From NCBI GenBank assembly GCA_903884425.1, contig CAISEP010000023.1, positions 371,726 through 435,725 of the forward strand: a DNA stretch of 64,000 nt, read 5' to 3'. The stretch comes from an uncultured Caulobacterales bacterium. Its GTDB lineage: Bacteria; Pseudomonadota; Alphaproteobacteria; Caulobacterales; Caulobacteraceae. This document shows, piece by piece, positions 25,144-33,696 of the stretch. The notes under the pieces were generated by a model. It had not been told where the DNA came from. It did not search any database and saw only the letters and a program-made list of their open reading frames with translations. The number at the start of each line of letters is the position of its first letter. Within the stretch, counting starts at the first letter, position 1. The position numbers and the translations under genes are program-made.

Positions 25144-26895
25144 GTGTCGACAGTCCGGTCCGGATGGGCGTTCAAGAGCCTGATCAGCCTCGCCTGCGCC
25201 CTGGGCCTGGCGGTTTCCGCCGTCGCCTTGCCCCGGGTGATCGACGTGGCGCGGTCCGGAAAGGTCTTCGGCGTCGGACTTGAGCGGAGCGACGATGGGC
25301 CCGCCACGGGCTCGGCCGAGGTTGTCGTCGCGAAGCTGCGCCCGGATGGCCCGCTGGCCCGCGCCGGCGTCGTTCCCGGCGATCGTGTCCAGCTTGATCC
25401 CGCAGATGTGCGTCTGGGCTATGTCGACATCCGCGGCTCGGATGTCGTGCGAGCCGGCAAGCAGGTCCGTTTCCGCGTCGTGCATGCCGGCCGCGCGCGC
25501 ACCGTGGCGGTCCGGCCCGAGCTGGAGCGGTATCCGTCCGACGCGCTGCTGGTCAATTGCGTGGCCTACGCCCTGGCACCGGTGCTGTTGGGTTTCGCGC
25601 TCATCCTGGCATGGCGCGCACCGCCGTCCCGGGCGAACCGGGCCCTGACCCTGATGCTGCTGGCGCGGGGCCTTTCGACCCTGCCGGGCGGTGATCTAGC
25701 GCAGCCTTCCCTCCCGGCCATCATCAGCGGGCTGACCATCGGGTTCGGCGCGGTTGCCTTCTATTTCCTGGCCGTCTTCGTGGTCTCGTTTCCGCAGGAC
25801 CATCCGCGGGATCGACGGCGCTTTGTCCGGCGTGGATTGCCGGCCTACGCCCTGCTGGTGGGGGCGGTCGGCCTGTTCGACGCCCTGTCCTGGTGCGGAT
25901 GGTCGATGCGGGTCCTGGCGCCGTGGGCCCTGCCGGTCCAGGTGCTGGTCGCCGCCGTCCCGTTGCTGGCGCTGGTCGAAGGCTGGCGCAACAGCACCGG
26001 TGCCGTGCGGGAGCGCTTCCGCTGGATCGGGCTCGCATTGTTCAGCCTGTTCGGCGTGCCCCTCGTGCTGGGCAGCGGCTGGACGATCAACGGATTCCTG
26101 GTGGGCGCGGTCGTCCAGCCGGCGGCCGTCGTCATCGGCGCGGCCCTGCTGACCTATGCCGTGTTGCGCCACCGCACGGTCGACCTCGGCTTCGCCCTGA
26201 ACCGGGCCGCGGTCTACGCCGTCACCAGCATGGTGCTGCTGGTCGGCTTCGGACTGCTGGAATGGGCGGCAGAGCGGCTGCTGGCGTTCGAGGGGCGCGA
26301 GGAAAACATGGCGCTGGATGCGGCGGTGGCGCTGGGCGTGTTCCTCACCTTCCACCGGGTGCGGGACCTGGTCAGCGAAGGCATCGAACGCATCTTCTTC
26401 CACCATTGGCGGGTGCGGGAGGCCGCGCTTCGCGGCTTCGTGCGCGAGGCAGGCTTCTATGCCCGCGCCGACGCCCTCATCGCGGCGCTGCATCGTGCCC
26501 TCGGGGACTATCTCGGTGACGCCGATGTCGCGGTCTATCTCCGCGATCCGTCCGGCGCCCTGGAGCGGGCGACGGGCACCGGCGCGCCCAGGCTGGAGGT
26601 CGATGCGCCCCTGTCCGTTCGCCTGCGCGCAAGCCCCGGGGTGACGGTCCACGACAGCCCCGACGTCGCCCTCGCCGCACCGATGGTCGTCGGCCATGAG
26701 CTGGCCGGCGCGGTCCTGGTCGGTGCAAGGCCCGATGGATCCGACTATCGCCCGGACGAGGTCGAGCTGATCGGCTGGGCGGTCGAGCGGGTCGGACTGG
26801 CGCTGAATGTCATGCGGGTCCGTGACCTGGAGGCGGCGGTGACCCGGCTCGAAATCCGCAATGAGGAGCTGTCACGCGTCCTGCGCGGGGCCTAG
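25144..26895 (+). CDS. PDZ-membrane-GAF sensor-like protein without a kinase domain
   Basis: A 583-residue protein. A first membrane helix is followed by a PDZ domain (about 30-115: VVVAKLRPDGPLARAGVVPGDRVQL), then six or more helices (about 130-400, including TYAVLRHRTVDLGFALNRAAVYAVTSMV). A linker FHRVRDLVSEGIERIFFHHWRVREAALRGF leads to a GAF-like domain (about 430-570) and a short terminal coiled coil. This is the layout of a membrane sensor kinase family, but the protein ends before any His-box or ATPase domain. The GTG start at 25144 is chosen for its GGGGAGG site 8 nt upstream; the track start at 24625 overlaps the divergent gene. The output partner is unknown. Confidence 0.75.
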   Translation: MSTVRSGWAFKSLISLACALGLAVSAVALPRVIDVARSGKVFGVGLERSDDGPATGSAEVVVAKLRPDGPLARAGVVPGDRVQLDPADVRLGYVDIRGSDVVRAGKQVRFRVVHAGRARTVAVRPELERYPSDALLVNCVAYALAPVLLGFALILAWRAPPSRANRALTLMLLARGLSTLPGGDLAQPSLPAIISGLTIGFGAVAFYFLAVFVVSFPQDHPRDRRRFVRRGLPAYALLVGAVGLFDALSWCGWSMRVLAPWALPVQVLVAAVPLLALVEGWRNSTGAVRERFRWIGLALFSLFGVPLVLGSGWTINGFLVGAVVQPAAVVIGAALLTYAVLRHRTVDLGFALNRAAVYAVTSMVLLVGFGLLEWAAERLLAFEGREENMALDAAVALGVFLTFHRVRDLVSEGIERIFFHHWRVREAALRGFVREAGFYARADALIAALHRALGDYLGDADVAVYLRDPSGALERATGTGAPRLEVDAPLSVRLRASPGVTVHDSPDVALAAPMVVGHELAGAVLVGARPDGSDYRPDEVELIGWAVERVGLALNVMRVRDLEAAVTRLEIRNEELSRVLRGA

Positions 26896-27070
26896 TCGCC
26901 CCCGGGATCGCGGAGACCTTCGCCGACCGGGCAGGCGGGGTCCGCTCCGCCGGGCCGCGGCCGGTCCCGACCGCGAGGGCCGCCGGGAAGGGTCGCTTGC
27001 CTGGCACCCTCATTGTGTTAGCGGTTCTCCCAAGGTGCCGGGCCGGGCACCTGGGCACGTGAGAGGTCGC

Positions 27071-27586
27071 ATGTCCTGGTCCACGGAGGCACCGAACGAG
27101 ATGGATGCGGAGAGCCGATTTCGAGAGGGCGGCTGCCGCTGCGGGCAGTTGCGCTTTCAGTTCACCGGGGCCCCCCTCATCACCCTGGCGTGCCACTGCC
27201 GGGGGTGCCAGCGCATGACCGGCGGGCCGTACTCCACCAGTGTCACCGTGCCCACCGGGCGCTTTGCCGTCACGGCGGGACAGGCGGTCATCGGTGGGGT
27301 CGGCGACCCGGCCATGCACCACCATTGTCCGAAATGCTTCAGCTGGGTGTTCACGCGAATGGAGGGGTGGTCCTTCGTCAACCTCCGCACGTCGATGCTC
27401 GATGATCCCACCGGTCTCGACCCCTTTGTGGAGACCCAGACCGCCGACCGCCTTCCCTTTGCCACAACGGGTGCTGTCAGGAGCTTCAAGGGCTTCCCGG
27501 ACGACGCGGAGTGGCCGGAGCTCATGAAGGACTATGCCCTGGCGTCTGCCGGGCGCGCGCCCTGGACGACCGGCATCAATCCCTGA
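27071..27586 (+). CDS. GFA (CENP-V/glutathione-dependent formaldehyde-activating enzyme-like) family protein
   Basis: A 171-residue zinc protein with the full cysteine pattern of the GFA fold: GGCRCGQL (CxC), ACHCRGCQR (CxCxxC) and HHCPKCFSW (CxxC). The family was named for S-hydroxymethylglutathione chemistry, but most members have unproven activity. The ATG at 27071 follows GAGAGG. The upstream part of the track ORF overlaps the end of the GAF protein gene. It is convergent with the GNAT gene, and a second GFA gene lies 0.7 kb away. Confidence 0.85.
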   Translation: MSWSTEAPNEMDAESRFREGGCRCGQLRFQFTGAPLITLACHCRGCQRMTGGPYSTSVTVPTGRFAVTAGQAVIGGVGDPAMHHHCPKCFSWVFTRMEGWSFVNLRTSMLDDPTGLDPFVETQTADRLPFATTGAVRSFKGFPDDAEWPELMKDYALASAGRAPWTTGINP

Positions 27587-27597
27587 CGGGGCAGCCG

Positions 27598-28116
27598 TCA
27601 GAGCGCCCTTTCCATGAAGACCAGGTGGGGCATCAGGGTCTCGGGATAGGACTGGTATGGCGCAATGGGGGCGAAGCCCATCGACCGATACATCGAGATC
27701 GCCTCCACCAGACGGTCGGCCGTGTCCAGCCGCACACGCCGGTAACCGTCCTGCCGGGCCGCGGCCATCAGGGCCTCCGAAAGCCTGCGGCCGATCCCCA
27801 GCCCCCTGGCGTCGTCGGTGACATAGAGCCGCTTCAGTTCGCAGACCCCGGCGGCCAGATGCCGGTAGGCCCCGCCCGCAATGACCTTGCCATCCCTTTC
27901 CACGATCAAGGTCCGACCGTTGGGCGGGCCGTAGGTCACCGGCAGACGCTGCAGTTCGGCCTCGAAGGACTGGTGACCGAAGACCGCCTCGACGAACCAG
28001 GGCATGTCGCCGTACCGCTCGCGACACCAGGCGAGATAGAGTCGGCAGATGCCGCCGAAGCCCTGATAGTCCGCATCGGTCTCCGCCGACCGGATCGAGT
28101 CAGTCGCATCACCCAT
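27598..28116 (-). CDS. GNAT family N-acetyltransferase
   Basis: A 172-residue acetyltransferase. The acetyl-CoA binding motif A reads LKRLYVTDDARGLGIGRRLSEALM and is followed by YRRVRLDTADRLVEAISMYRSMGF, typical of small-molecule or amino-acid GNATs. The track frame runs up to 28407, but the first 97 codons are compositionally non-coding, so the ATG at 28116 (MGDATDSIRSAETDADYQ) is used. The substrate is unknown. It lies between two GFA genes. Confidence 0.87.
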   Translation of the reverse strand: MGDATDSIRSAETDADYQGFGGICRLYLAWCRERYGDMPWFVEAVFGHQSFEAELQRLPVTYGPPNGRTLIVERDGKVIAGGAYRHLAAGVCELKRLYVTDDARGLGIGRRLSEALMAAARQDGYRRVRLDTADRLVEAISMYRSMGFAPIAPYQSYPETLMPHLVFMERAL

Positions 28117-28200
28117 GGCAATCAAGGTCCGTGGCCCGCCGCCACAGGGGCGTGGGGGCAGCCTATCCCCGTTGCCGGGCGGATGAAACCGGGCGAGGTT

Positions 28201-28238
28201 GGGCGAGCGCGCGGCCTCTGAGGCCGACGCGCCCGCCC
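28201..28238 (-). terminator. Strong GC hairpin, probable terminator of the downstream-facing GFA gene
   Basis: GGGCGAGCGCGCGGCCTC-TGA-GGCCGACGCGCCCGCCC forms a stem of about 16 bp with one mismatch and one bulge. It lies 36 bp beyond the stop of the minus-strand GFA gene and 85 bp ahead of the GNAT start on the same strand. There is no clear U-run, so it could also be an mRNA-stabilising structure. Confidence 0.5.
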
Positions 28239-28273
28239 GGGGTTGTTCCGTTTCCTGATGGGGAACGACGGCC

Positions 28274-28714
28274 TCAGGCGCCGGCCGGCCAGACGAAGTC
28301 GGGGCGCAGACCCTCGTAGACCGGACGGCCGTCCTTCGGCGCGGGATAGCCCTTCGTCTCGTCCCAGAAGGCGTGATAGCTCGCCTTGGGGAAGGCCGCA
28401 TCGTCATAGCCCATCACGTTCGGCACGGCGACGCGGATGCGGCCCATCTTGTCGTCCAGCATCAGCACCGCGCCGCAGTCGGTGCACAGGCAGATTTCCA
28501 GCGGTCCGGCGGGGTTTTCGGCGTTGAACGGCACCCGCTTGATCTTCTCGGGGTGATCCACCTTGACCTTGCCGTAGTCGAAGAACGCCACATGGGTGGA
28601 ATGCTGGCCGGTGACGGCCTTGCAGACATTGCAGTGGCACTCGTGATTGTCGATGGGCTCGCCGGACGCCGTGACATGCACGTGGTCGCAGCCCCCCGAA
28701 TATTCGCTCGCCAT
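28274..28714 (-). CDS. GFA family protein, second copy
   Basis: A 146-residue GFA-like protein. Zinc motifs are HECHCNVCKAVTG and ICLCTDCGAVL. The first site is incomplete, with GGCDHVHV where other members have CxC, so one ligand is altered. The C-terminus is typical of a proteobacterial subgroup (ASYHAFWDETKGYPAPKDG). The ATG at 28714 has a strong GGGAGGAA site; the track start at 28840 adds 42 arginine-rich residues. Sequence similarity to the GFA protein at 27071 is low outside the cysteines, so this is not a recent duplicate. Confidence 0.83.
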   Translation of the reverse strand: MASEYSGGCDHVHVTASGEPIDNHECHCNVCKAVTGQHSTHVAFFDYGKVKVDHPEKIKRVPFNAENPAGPLEICLCTDCGAVLMLDDKMGRIRVAVPNVMGYDDAAFPKASYHAFWDETKGYPAPKDGRPVYEGLRPDFVWPAGA

Positions 28715-28925
28715 GGATTGTTCCTCCCATATCTTTTTTAGCGGACTCGGTTTGGTCCGCCCGCGCAGGCTAGCATGGCGTCCGCTCCGGCGCAGCGGCG
28801 GTCTCCGGGCATCGGTCTCCGGGCATCGGACTCCGGACACCGTCCCCCGGGTCGCCAGGCCATCGCCGTCATGCCATGATCACCGGCCCTTCAGCACCGA
28901 GCGGGGCCATGTGTTGGGCGGGGAC

Positions 28926-30959
28926 ATGAGCATGCTGACCACATCGGACCGCGGGACCGCCCGCATCGCGAAGGGCCTTTTCTCCGCAGGCGTCGCGCTT
29001 GCGGCCCTGTGGCTCGTGACCTCGACGGCGAGCGCGGCGACGACGCTGATCGTCCATGCGCGCCTGGTGGATGGCACGGGTGCCCCCGCGCGAGCCGCCG
29101 CAGTGCGGATGGAGGGGGCCCATGTGGTCGCCGTCGGCGACCTTGCCCCCGCGCCGGGGGAGGAGGTGGTGGACGCCCGCGGCCTCGTCCTCGCGCCCGG
29201 CTTCATCGACACCCACAGCCACTTCGACAGCGACCGGTTCGCCTCGCGGGACATGGCACCGCTGCTGGCGCAGGGGGTGACCACCTTCGTGGTCGGCAAT
29301 GACGGCTTCAGCGGCATGGGCTCCTTCGCCGAGACCGCGGCGGCGCTGGCGGCTGCCCCGATCAGCGTGAACGTCGCGAGCTACACCGGCCACGGGACCC
29401 TCCGCGCCGCGGTCATGGGTCCGGACTACAGGCGCGCCGCGACCCCGGACGAGATCCGCCGCATGGGGGACCTCCTGGCCCGGGACATGGCGGCGGGGTC
29501 GCTCGGTCTGTCGACCGGCCTCGAATACGACCCCGGCATCTACTCCACCCACGAGGAGGTGCTGCAGCTGGCCGCCGTCGCCGCCGCCGCGGGGGGGCGC
29601 TACATCAGCCACATGCGCAGCGAGGACGTGCGCTTCGACGCGGCCCTGGACGAGCTTCTGGACATCGGCCGGAAGACCGGGATGCCGGTGCAGGTCTCCC
29701 ACATGAAGCTCGCCATGGTCGACCGCTGGGGGGGCGCGGCGGCGGTCCTGGCCAGGCTCGACCGCGCGCGGGCGCAGGGCGTCCGGGTCACGGCGGACGT
29801 CTACCCCTACGAATACTGGCAGTCGACGCTCACCGTCATGCTGCCGGAGCGGGATTTCACGGATCGCAAGGCGGCGCGCTTTGCCCTCACGCACCTGACG
29901 ACGCCGCAGGGCGCCATCATCGGTGCCTTCCTCCCGGACCCGCAGGTGGTCGGCAAGACCATCGCAGAGGTGGCGGCGGCCCGGCACGAGGACCCGGTCG
30001 AGACCTATCTGTCCCTCATCCAGCAGTCGCAGGCCTGGGAGAAGACCCATGCCGACGACCCCAGGGTGCGCGCCGGCGCGCCGGTGGAGAGCGTCATCGC
30101 CACCTCCATGGCCAGCGCGGACGTGGCGGCCTTCATCGCCTGGCCGAACGCGAACATCTGCTCCGACGGCGCGCTGGGCAGCCTCCATCCCCGGGGGGCG
30201 GGCACCTTCGCCAGGATCCTCCGGCAATATGTGCGGGAGGATCACCTCCTGACCCTGGAGACGGCGATCCACAAGATGACGGAACTGGCGGCGGAGCATG
30301 TGGGCCTGGCAGATCGCGGGGTCATCCGGCCGGGTGCCTTCGCCGACCTGGTGCTGTTCGATCCGGACAGCATCGCCGATCACGCGACCCCCGCCACGCC
30401 CGGGGCACCGGCGACGGGGGTGGAGCGGGTCTGGGTGAACGGGGAGCTTGTCTATTCCGCGGGGCAGGCGACCCACAGGCGCGCCGGGCGCTTCCTGACC
30501 CGCGGGATCGACGCCAATACGGGCACTTCACCAAAGGCCACGGCGGAGGCGCAGACGGCGATCCGGGCGCTGCGCCTTGCCAGCAACGCCGCGATCGCCG
30601 CCCGCGATCCCGTGGGGACCCTGGCGTCCATGTCGCCGGACATCACCCTCATCGACAGCGCTGGCACGGTCTTCAAGGGCGCGAAGTTGCTGGTCGATGA
30701 CTATGCGTCGCACGAGTTCCAGGACCCCGCCTTCATCTCCTACGACCGGGTCACCGACCGGGTGGAGGTGGGTGCCGGTGGAGAACGGGCGGCGGAGTTC
30801 GGCCGGTGGACGGGCCGCTACCGCCAGGCGGGCGGCGGCGAGCGCCAGCGCAGCGGCGTCTACCTCGCCGAATGGGTGAAGTCGGATGGTGCCTGGAAGG
30901 TCCGCGCCGAGACCTATGTCGGCCTGGGATGCGGGGCGATGGCCGCCTGCCACCGCTGA
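28926..30959 (+). CDS. Exported N-acyl-D-amino-acid deacylase-like amidohydrolase fused to an NTF2-like domain
   Basis: A 677-residue protein. After a signal peptide (GVALAALWLVTSTASAA) comes a D-aminoacylase-type amidohydrolase (about 40-530) with the metal motif FIDTHSHFDSD (H97, H99), SHMRSE and QVSHMKLAM histidines, and the catalytic-aspartate region ICSDGALGSLHPRG. The bridging cysteine of classic enzymes (GNCG) is aspartate here (GNDGFSG, D126). The last 130 residues form a DUF4440/SnoaL-like domain (ASNAAIAARDPVGTLASMSPDITLIDSAGTVFKG ... YLAEWVKSDGAWKVRAETYV). The start was set at 28926 by the signal peptide and GGCGGGG. It probably cleaves N-acyl or dipeptide substrates in the periplasm; the fused domain's role is unknown. 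Confidence 0.82.
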   Translation: MSMLTTSDRGTARIAKGLFSAGVALAALWLVTSTASAATTLIVHARLVDGTGAPARAAAVRMEGAHVVAVGDLAPAPGEEVVDARGLVLAPGFIDTHSHFDSDRFASRDMAPLLAQGVTTFVVGNDGFSGMGSFAETAAALAAAPISVNVASYTGHGTLRAAVMGPDYRRAATPDEIRRMGDLLARDMAAGSLGLSTGLEYDPGIYSTHEEVLQLAAVAAAAGGRYISHMRSEDVRFDAALDELLDIGRKTGMPVQVSHMKLAMVDRWGGAAAVLARLDRARAQGVRVTADVYPYEYWQSTLTVMLPERDFTDRKAARFALTHLTTPQGAIIGAFLPDPQVVGKTIAEVAAARHEDPVETYLSLIQQSQAWEKTHADDPRVRAGAPVESVIATSMASADVAAFIAWPNANICSDGALGSLHPRGAGTFARILRQYVREDHLLTLETAIHKMTELAAEHVGLADRGVIRPGAFADLVLFDPDSIADHATPATPGAPATGVERVWVNGELVYSAGQATHRRAGRFLTRGIDANTGTSPKATAEAQTAIRALRLASNAAIAARDPVGTLASMSPDITLIDSAGTVFKGAKLLVDDYASHEFQDPAFISYDRVTDRVEVGAGGERAAEFGRWTGRYRQAGGGERQRSGVYLAEWVKSDGAWKVRAETYVGLGCGAMAACHR

Positions 30960-30985
30960 ACGGCGAAGGATCGCCGCGAACGGCG

Positions 30986-32371
30986 CTACAGGAACATCCG
31001 GCGCTCCGCCCGCAGTGCCGCTGCCAGGGCATCGACATCCCCCGGTCGGGAATAGAGACCCGGGGTCACCCGGATCACCGGCCCCCTGGCCGGGCCGGTG
31101 CGCCAGATGGTGTGGATGCGGTGACGGTCCAGGAGGACCTTCTGCAGGGCCCGGGCCTGGGCGTCCGTCGCCATGCCCTTCAGGCGGAAGCTGGTGATGG
31201 CGCAGTACCGGGCCGGGTCGTCCGGCACGCAGATCTCCACCTCGGGCGTGTCGCGCAGGGCCTGCACCCAGCGGTCGCGCAGGCCCCGCAGATGCTGCTC
31301 CTTGGCCCGGGCACCGACGGCGAAGTGAAAGTCCACCGCCACCGGGATGGTCGTCACCGCGGCGAAGTCCACCGTGCCGGCGGGCGTCCGCGCGGTGATG
31401 TCGTGGGGGTCGGGGTCGGGTTGGTCGGGGGCCGGGTCGATGTCCTGCAGGCGCTCCCGACGGATATACATCGCCCCCGTGCCCAGGGGGGCCGCGGTCC
31501 ATTTGTGCACGGACCATCCGACGAAATCAGCGCCCAGGTCCCCGATCCGGAAATCGAGGCAGGCCACCCCGTGGGCGGCGTCGACCACCGTGTCCACCCC
31601 CCGCGCCCGCGCCATGGCGACGATGTCGCGCACGGGGGTTACGAGGCCGGTCTTGTTCGAGACCTGGGTGACCAGCAGCAGCCGCGCGTGGGGCGTCCGC
31701 GTCAGCACCGCGTCGTAGGCGGCGAGGATGTTGGCGGTGGTGGCGGGCTCCGGCATGGCGAAGCGGACCAGCTCCACCCCCCGCCGGGTCACGAGGCCCT
31801 CGAGGCTGGCGACCATGTCGTCATAGTCGAGGTCGCAGCAGATGACGGCGTCCCCCGCCTTCAGCCGCCGGTACTGGGTCAGCAGGGCGTTCAGGGCTTC
31901 CGCGCCGGAGCGGGTGATGGCGATCTCGTCGGTCCCGGCCCCGACCTGCCGTGCGATCGCCTCCCGTGCCGCGCGTCCGCCCGCCGACAGGCAGGCGCCG
32001 CCGGTCAGCACGTTCCGCGCCCAGATGGAATTGGTGCGGTTGATGAACAGGGTCTGCCGCACATAGTGCTCGGCCACCGGTCGCGGCATGATCCCCCAGT
32101 AGCCGTTCTCGAGATTGTGCACCCCCGGCTCGACATCGAACTGGTCGGGCAGGGCACTGACCGGGATGGACCCGGGGGCGAGGCTGGGTGCCAGCGGCGG
32201 GGCACCGACCGCGGGGGGCTGGGTGGCCGGGGTCTGGGCGGTGGGAGTCTGGGCGGCGGGAGTCTGGGCGGCGGCACCGGCGGTGAGGGCACCGGCCAGG
32301 AGCGGGGGCGCGCTCGCCGCCGCCAGCAGCACTTGCCGGCGGTGCGGGGTCGGGCCGGGCGGGTTTTCCAT
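30986..32371 (-). CDS. Exported PLP-dependent class V aminotransferase-fold protein
   Basis: A 461-residue class V aminotransferase/isopenicillin-N-epimerase-like enzyme. The PLP lysine lies in GWSVHKWTAAPLGTGAMYI and the cofactor aspartate/histidine in VVDAAHGVACLDF; ITRSGAEALNALL is the PLP phosphate loop. Unusually, a twin-arginine-like signal (TPHRRQVLLAAASAPPLLAGALTAGAAAQ) precedes the catalytic domain, followed by a QTPxx repeat linker. The protein is therefore probably exported folded with its cofactor. The ATG at 32371 was chosen because it begins this signal. The substrate is unknown. Confidence 0.82.
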   Translation of the reverse strand: MENPPGPTPHRRQVLLAAASAPPLLAGALTAGAAAQTPAAQTPTAQTPATQPPAVGAPPLAPSLAPGSIPVSALPDQFDVEPGVHNLENGYWGIMPRPVAEHYVRQTLFINRTNSIWARNVLTGGACLSAGGRAAREAIARQVGAGTDEIAITRSGAEALNALLTQYRRLKAGDAVICCDLDYDDMVASLEGLVTRRGVELVRFAMPEPATTANILAAYDAVLTRTPHARLLLVTQVSNKTGLVTPVRDIVAMARARGVDTVVDAAHGVACLDFRIGDLGADFVGWSVHKWTAAPLGTGAMYIRRERLQDIDPAPDQPDPDPHDITARTPAGTVDFAAVTTIPVAVDFHFAVGARAKEQHLRGLRDRWVQALRDTPEVEICVPDDPARYCAITSFRLKGMATDAQARALQKVLLDRHRIHTIWRTGPARGPVIRVTPGLYSRPGDVDALAAALRAERRMFL

Positions 32372-32552
32372 GCTGTCTCCGGGTCGGGGCCGCGCGACCG
32401 GGCGCGCCTCGCCGGAGGCTAGGGCCGTCCCTGGCTCCGGTAAACCACCGCCGCCGCTCCCTCGCCGCGACCGCCGCCTTGTGCCTGTCCTGGAGGCAGA
32501 AGGCCGACAAGGTCCGAAATCCCGTACACGCCCTGCCCGAACCCTGCGGGTC

Positions 32553-32684
32553 CTATCGCCCCATGAACAGGAGTCCACGCAGGACATAGGCGATCAGCAT
32601 CGTCACCCCGGCTCCGGCGAGGTACAGACCGACAAACCAGGTCAGACGCTTGCGCCAGTCGGGCGGGGGCTCAGTGGTAGCCAT
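32553..32684 (-). CDS. DUF2474 / CydX-like small subunit of cytochrome bd oxidase (43 aa)
   Basis: Translation of the minus strand gives MATTEPPPDWRKRLTWFVGL followed by YLAGAGVTMLIAYVLRGL, a short cytoplasmic segment and one membrane helix, as in DUF2474 proteins that follow cydAB in Proteobacteria. The ATG lies inside the end of cydB (14-bp overlap), so it is translationally coupled as third gene of the operon. It is shorter than the ORF-track cutoff and therefore not listed there. By analogy with CydX it stabilises the oxidase. Confidence 0.85.
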   Translation of the reverse strand: MATTEPPPDWRKRLTWFVGLYLAGAGVTMLIAYVLRGLLFMGR

Positions 32685-33696
32685 GCTCGGCCTTCGCCTT
32701 GCCGCGGAAGATCCAGTAGACGAAGCCGGTGTAGCCGAGGATCACGGGCAGCATAATCACGACGCCCACCAGCATCAGGGCCAGCGCGTTGTCCTTGGCC
32801 GCGCAGTCCCACAGGGTCAGCTGGTAGGGTGCCACATAGGGCGCGATGGAGATGGCCAGCCCCAGATAGCCCGCGAGAAATGCCACTGCTGCCGAGGCAT
32901 AGGGGGCGTAGGTCGTCTGGTCCCGTCCGGCGGTGAGGTAGAGCCACGCCAGGGCCAGACCGCCCAGCAGCGGCGCGGGCGACAGGGGCGCGAGCTTCGA
33001 CCAGTCGATGTGGCTCATGGAAACGCCCCACCGCGCAGTCACCGCCGGATTGACGGACAGGGTCGCGACGCTGACCAGGGCCATGCACACGGCGACGGCG
33101 ACGGTCAGCCGCCGGGCCCATCGGCGGGCCTTCCGCTGCAGCTCGCCCTCCGCCTTGGCGATCAGCCAGCAGGCACCCAGCAGCGCATAGCCCAGGGTCA
33201 GGGCGACGGCGGTCAGGCAGCTGAACGGGGTCAGCCAGTCCAGCGGCCCGCCGGCAAAGGCCTGGTCGCGGACCTTGATCCCCTGGACGAAGGCGCCCAG
33301 CACGAAGCCCTGGGCCAGCACGGCTGTGATCGACCCGGCAGAGAAGGCAAAGGTCCAGAAGCGCCGACCGCTGCGCCGTCCATGGGCCCGGAACTCGAAC
33401 GCCACGCCCCGGAAGATCAGCGCCCCCAGCATCAGCATGATCGGCAGGTAGAAGGCCGGCATGACCACCGCATAGGCCAGCGGGAAGGCTGCGAACAGGC
33501 CGCCGCCGCCCAGCACCAGCCAGGTCTCGTTGCCGTCCCAGACCGGGGCGATGGAGGCGGTCATCACGTCCCGCTCCTCGGGCGTCGCAAGGGCGAACAA
33601 GGCACCCACGCCCAGGTCGAACCCGTCGAGCAGCACATACAGCAGGACCGCGACGGCGAGGATCGCCGCCCAGACGAGGGGAAGGTCGAGGCTCAT
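32671..33696 (-). CDS. cydB: Cytochrome bd ubiquinol oxidase subunit II
   Basis: A 341-residue membrane protein with about eight helices. It begins MSLDLPLVWAAILAVAVLLYVLLDGFDLGVGAL, the conserved CydB opening, and contains APVWDGNETWLVLGGGGLFAAFP and LPVILGYTGFVYWIFRGK. CydB forms the heterodimer with CydA, the terminal quinol oxidase that reduces O2 without proton pumping and with high oxygen affinity. The ATG overlaps the cydA stop (ATGA). Bd oxidases resist sulfide and nitric oxide, which fits the SQR locus immediately upstream on the same strand. Confidence 0.95.
   Translation of the reverse strand: MSLDLPLVWAAILAVAVLLYVLLDGFDLGVGALFALATPEERDVMTASIAPVWDGNETWLVLGGGGLFAAFPLAYAVVMPAFYLPIMLMLGALIFRGVAFEFRAHGRRSGRRFWTFAFSAGSITAVLAQGFVLGAFVQGIKVRDQAFAGGPLDWLTPFSCLTAVALTLGYALLGACWLIAKAEGELQRKARRWARRLTVAVAVCMALVSVATLSVNPAVTARWGVSMSHIDWSKLAPLSPAPLLGGLALAWLYLTAGRDQTTYAPYASAAVAFLAGYLGLAISIAPYVAPYQLTLWDCAAKDNALALMLVGVVIMLPVILGYTGFVYWIFRGKAKAEHGYH

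Noticed and set aside
28869-30476. 535-codon minus-strand ORF
   Set aside because: Antisense of the deacylase-NTF2 fusion gene; no start signal and skewed Arg/His/Gly composition.
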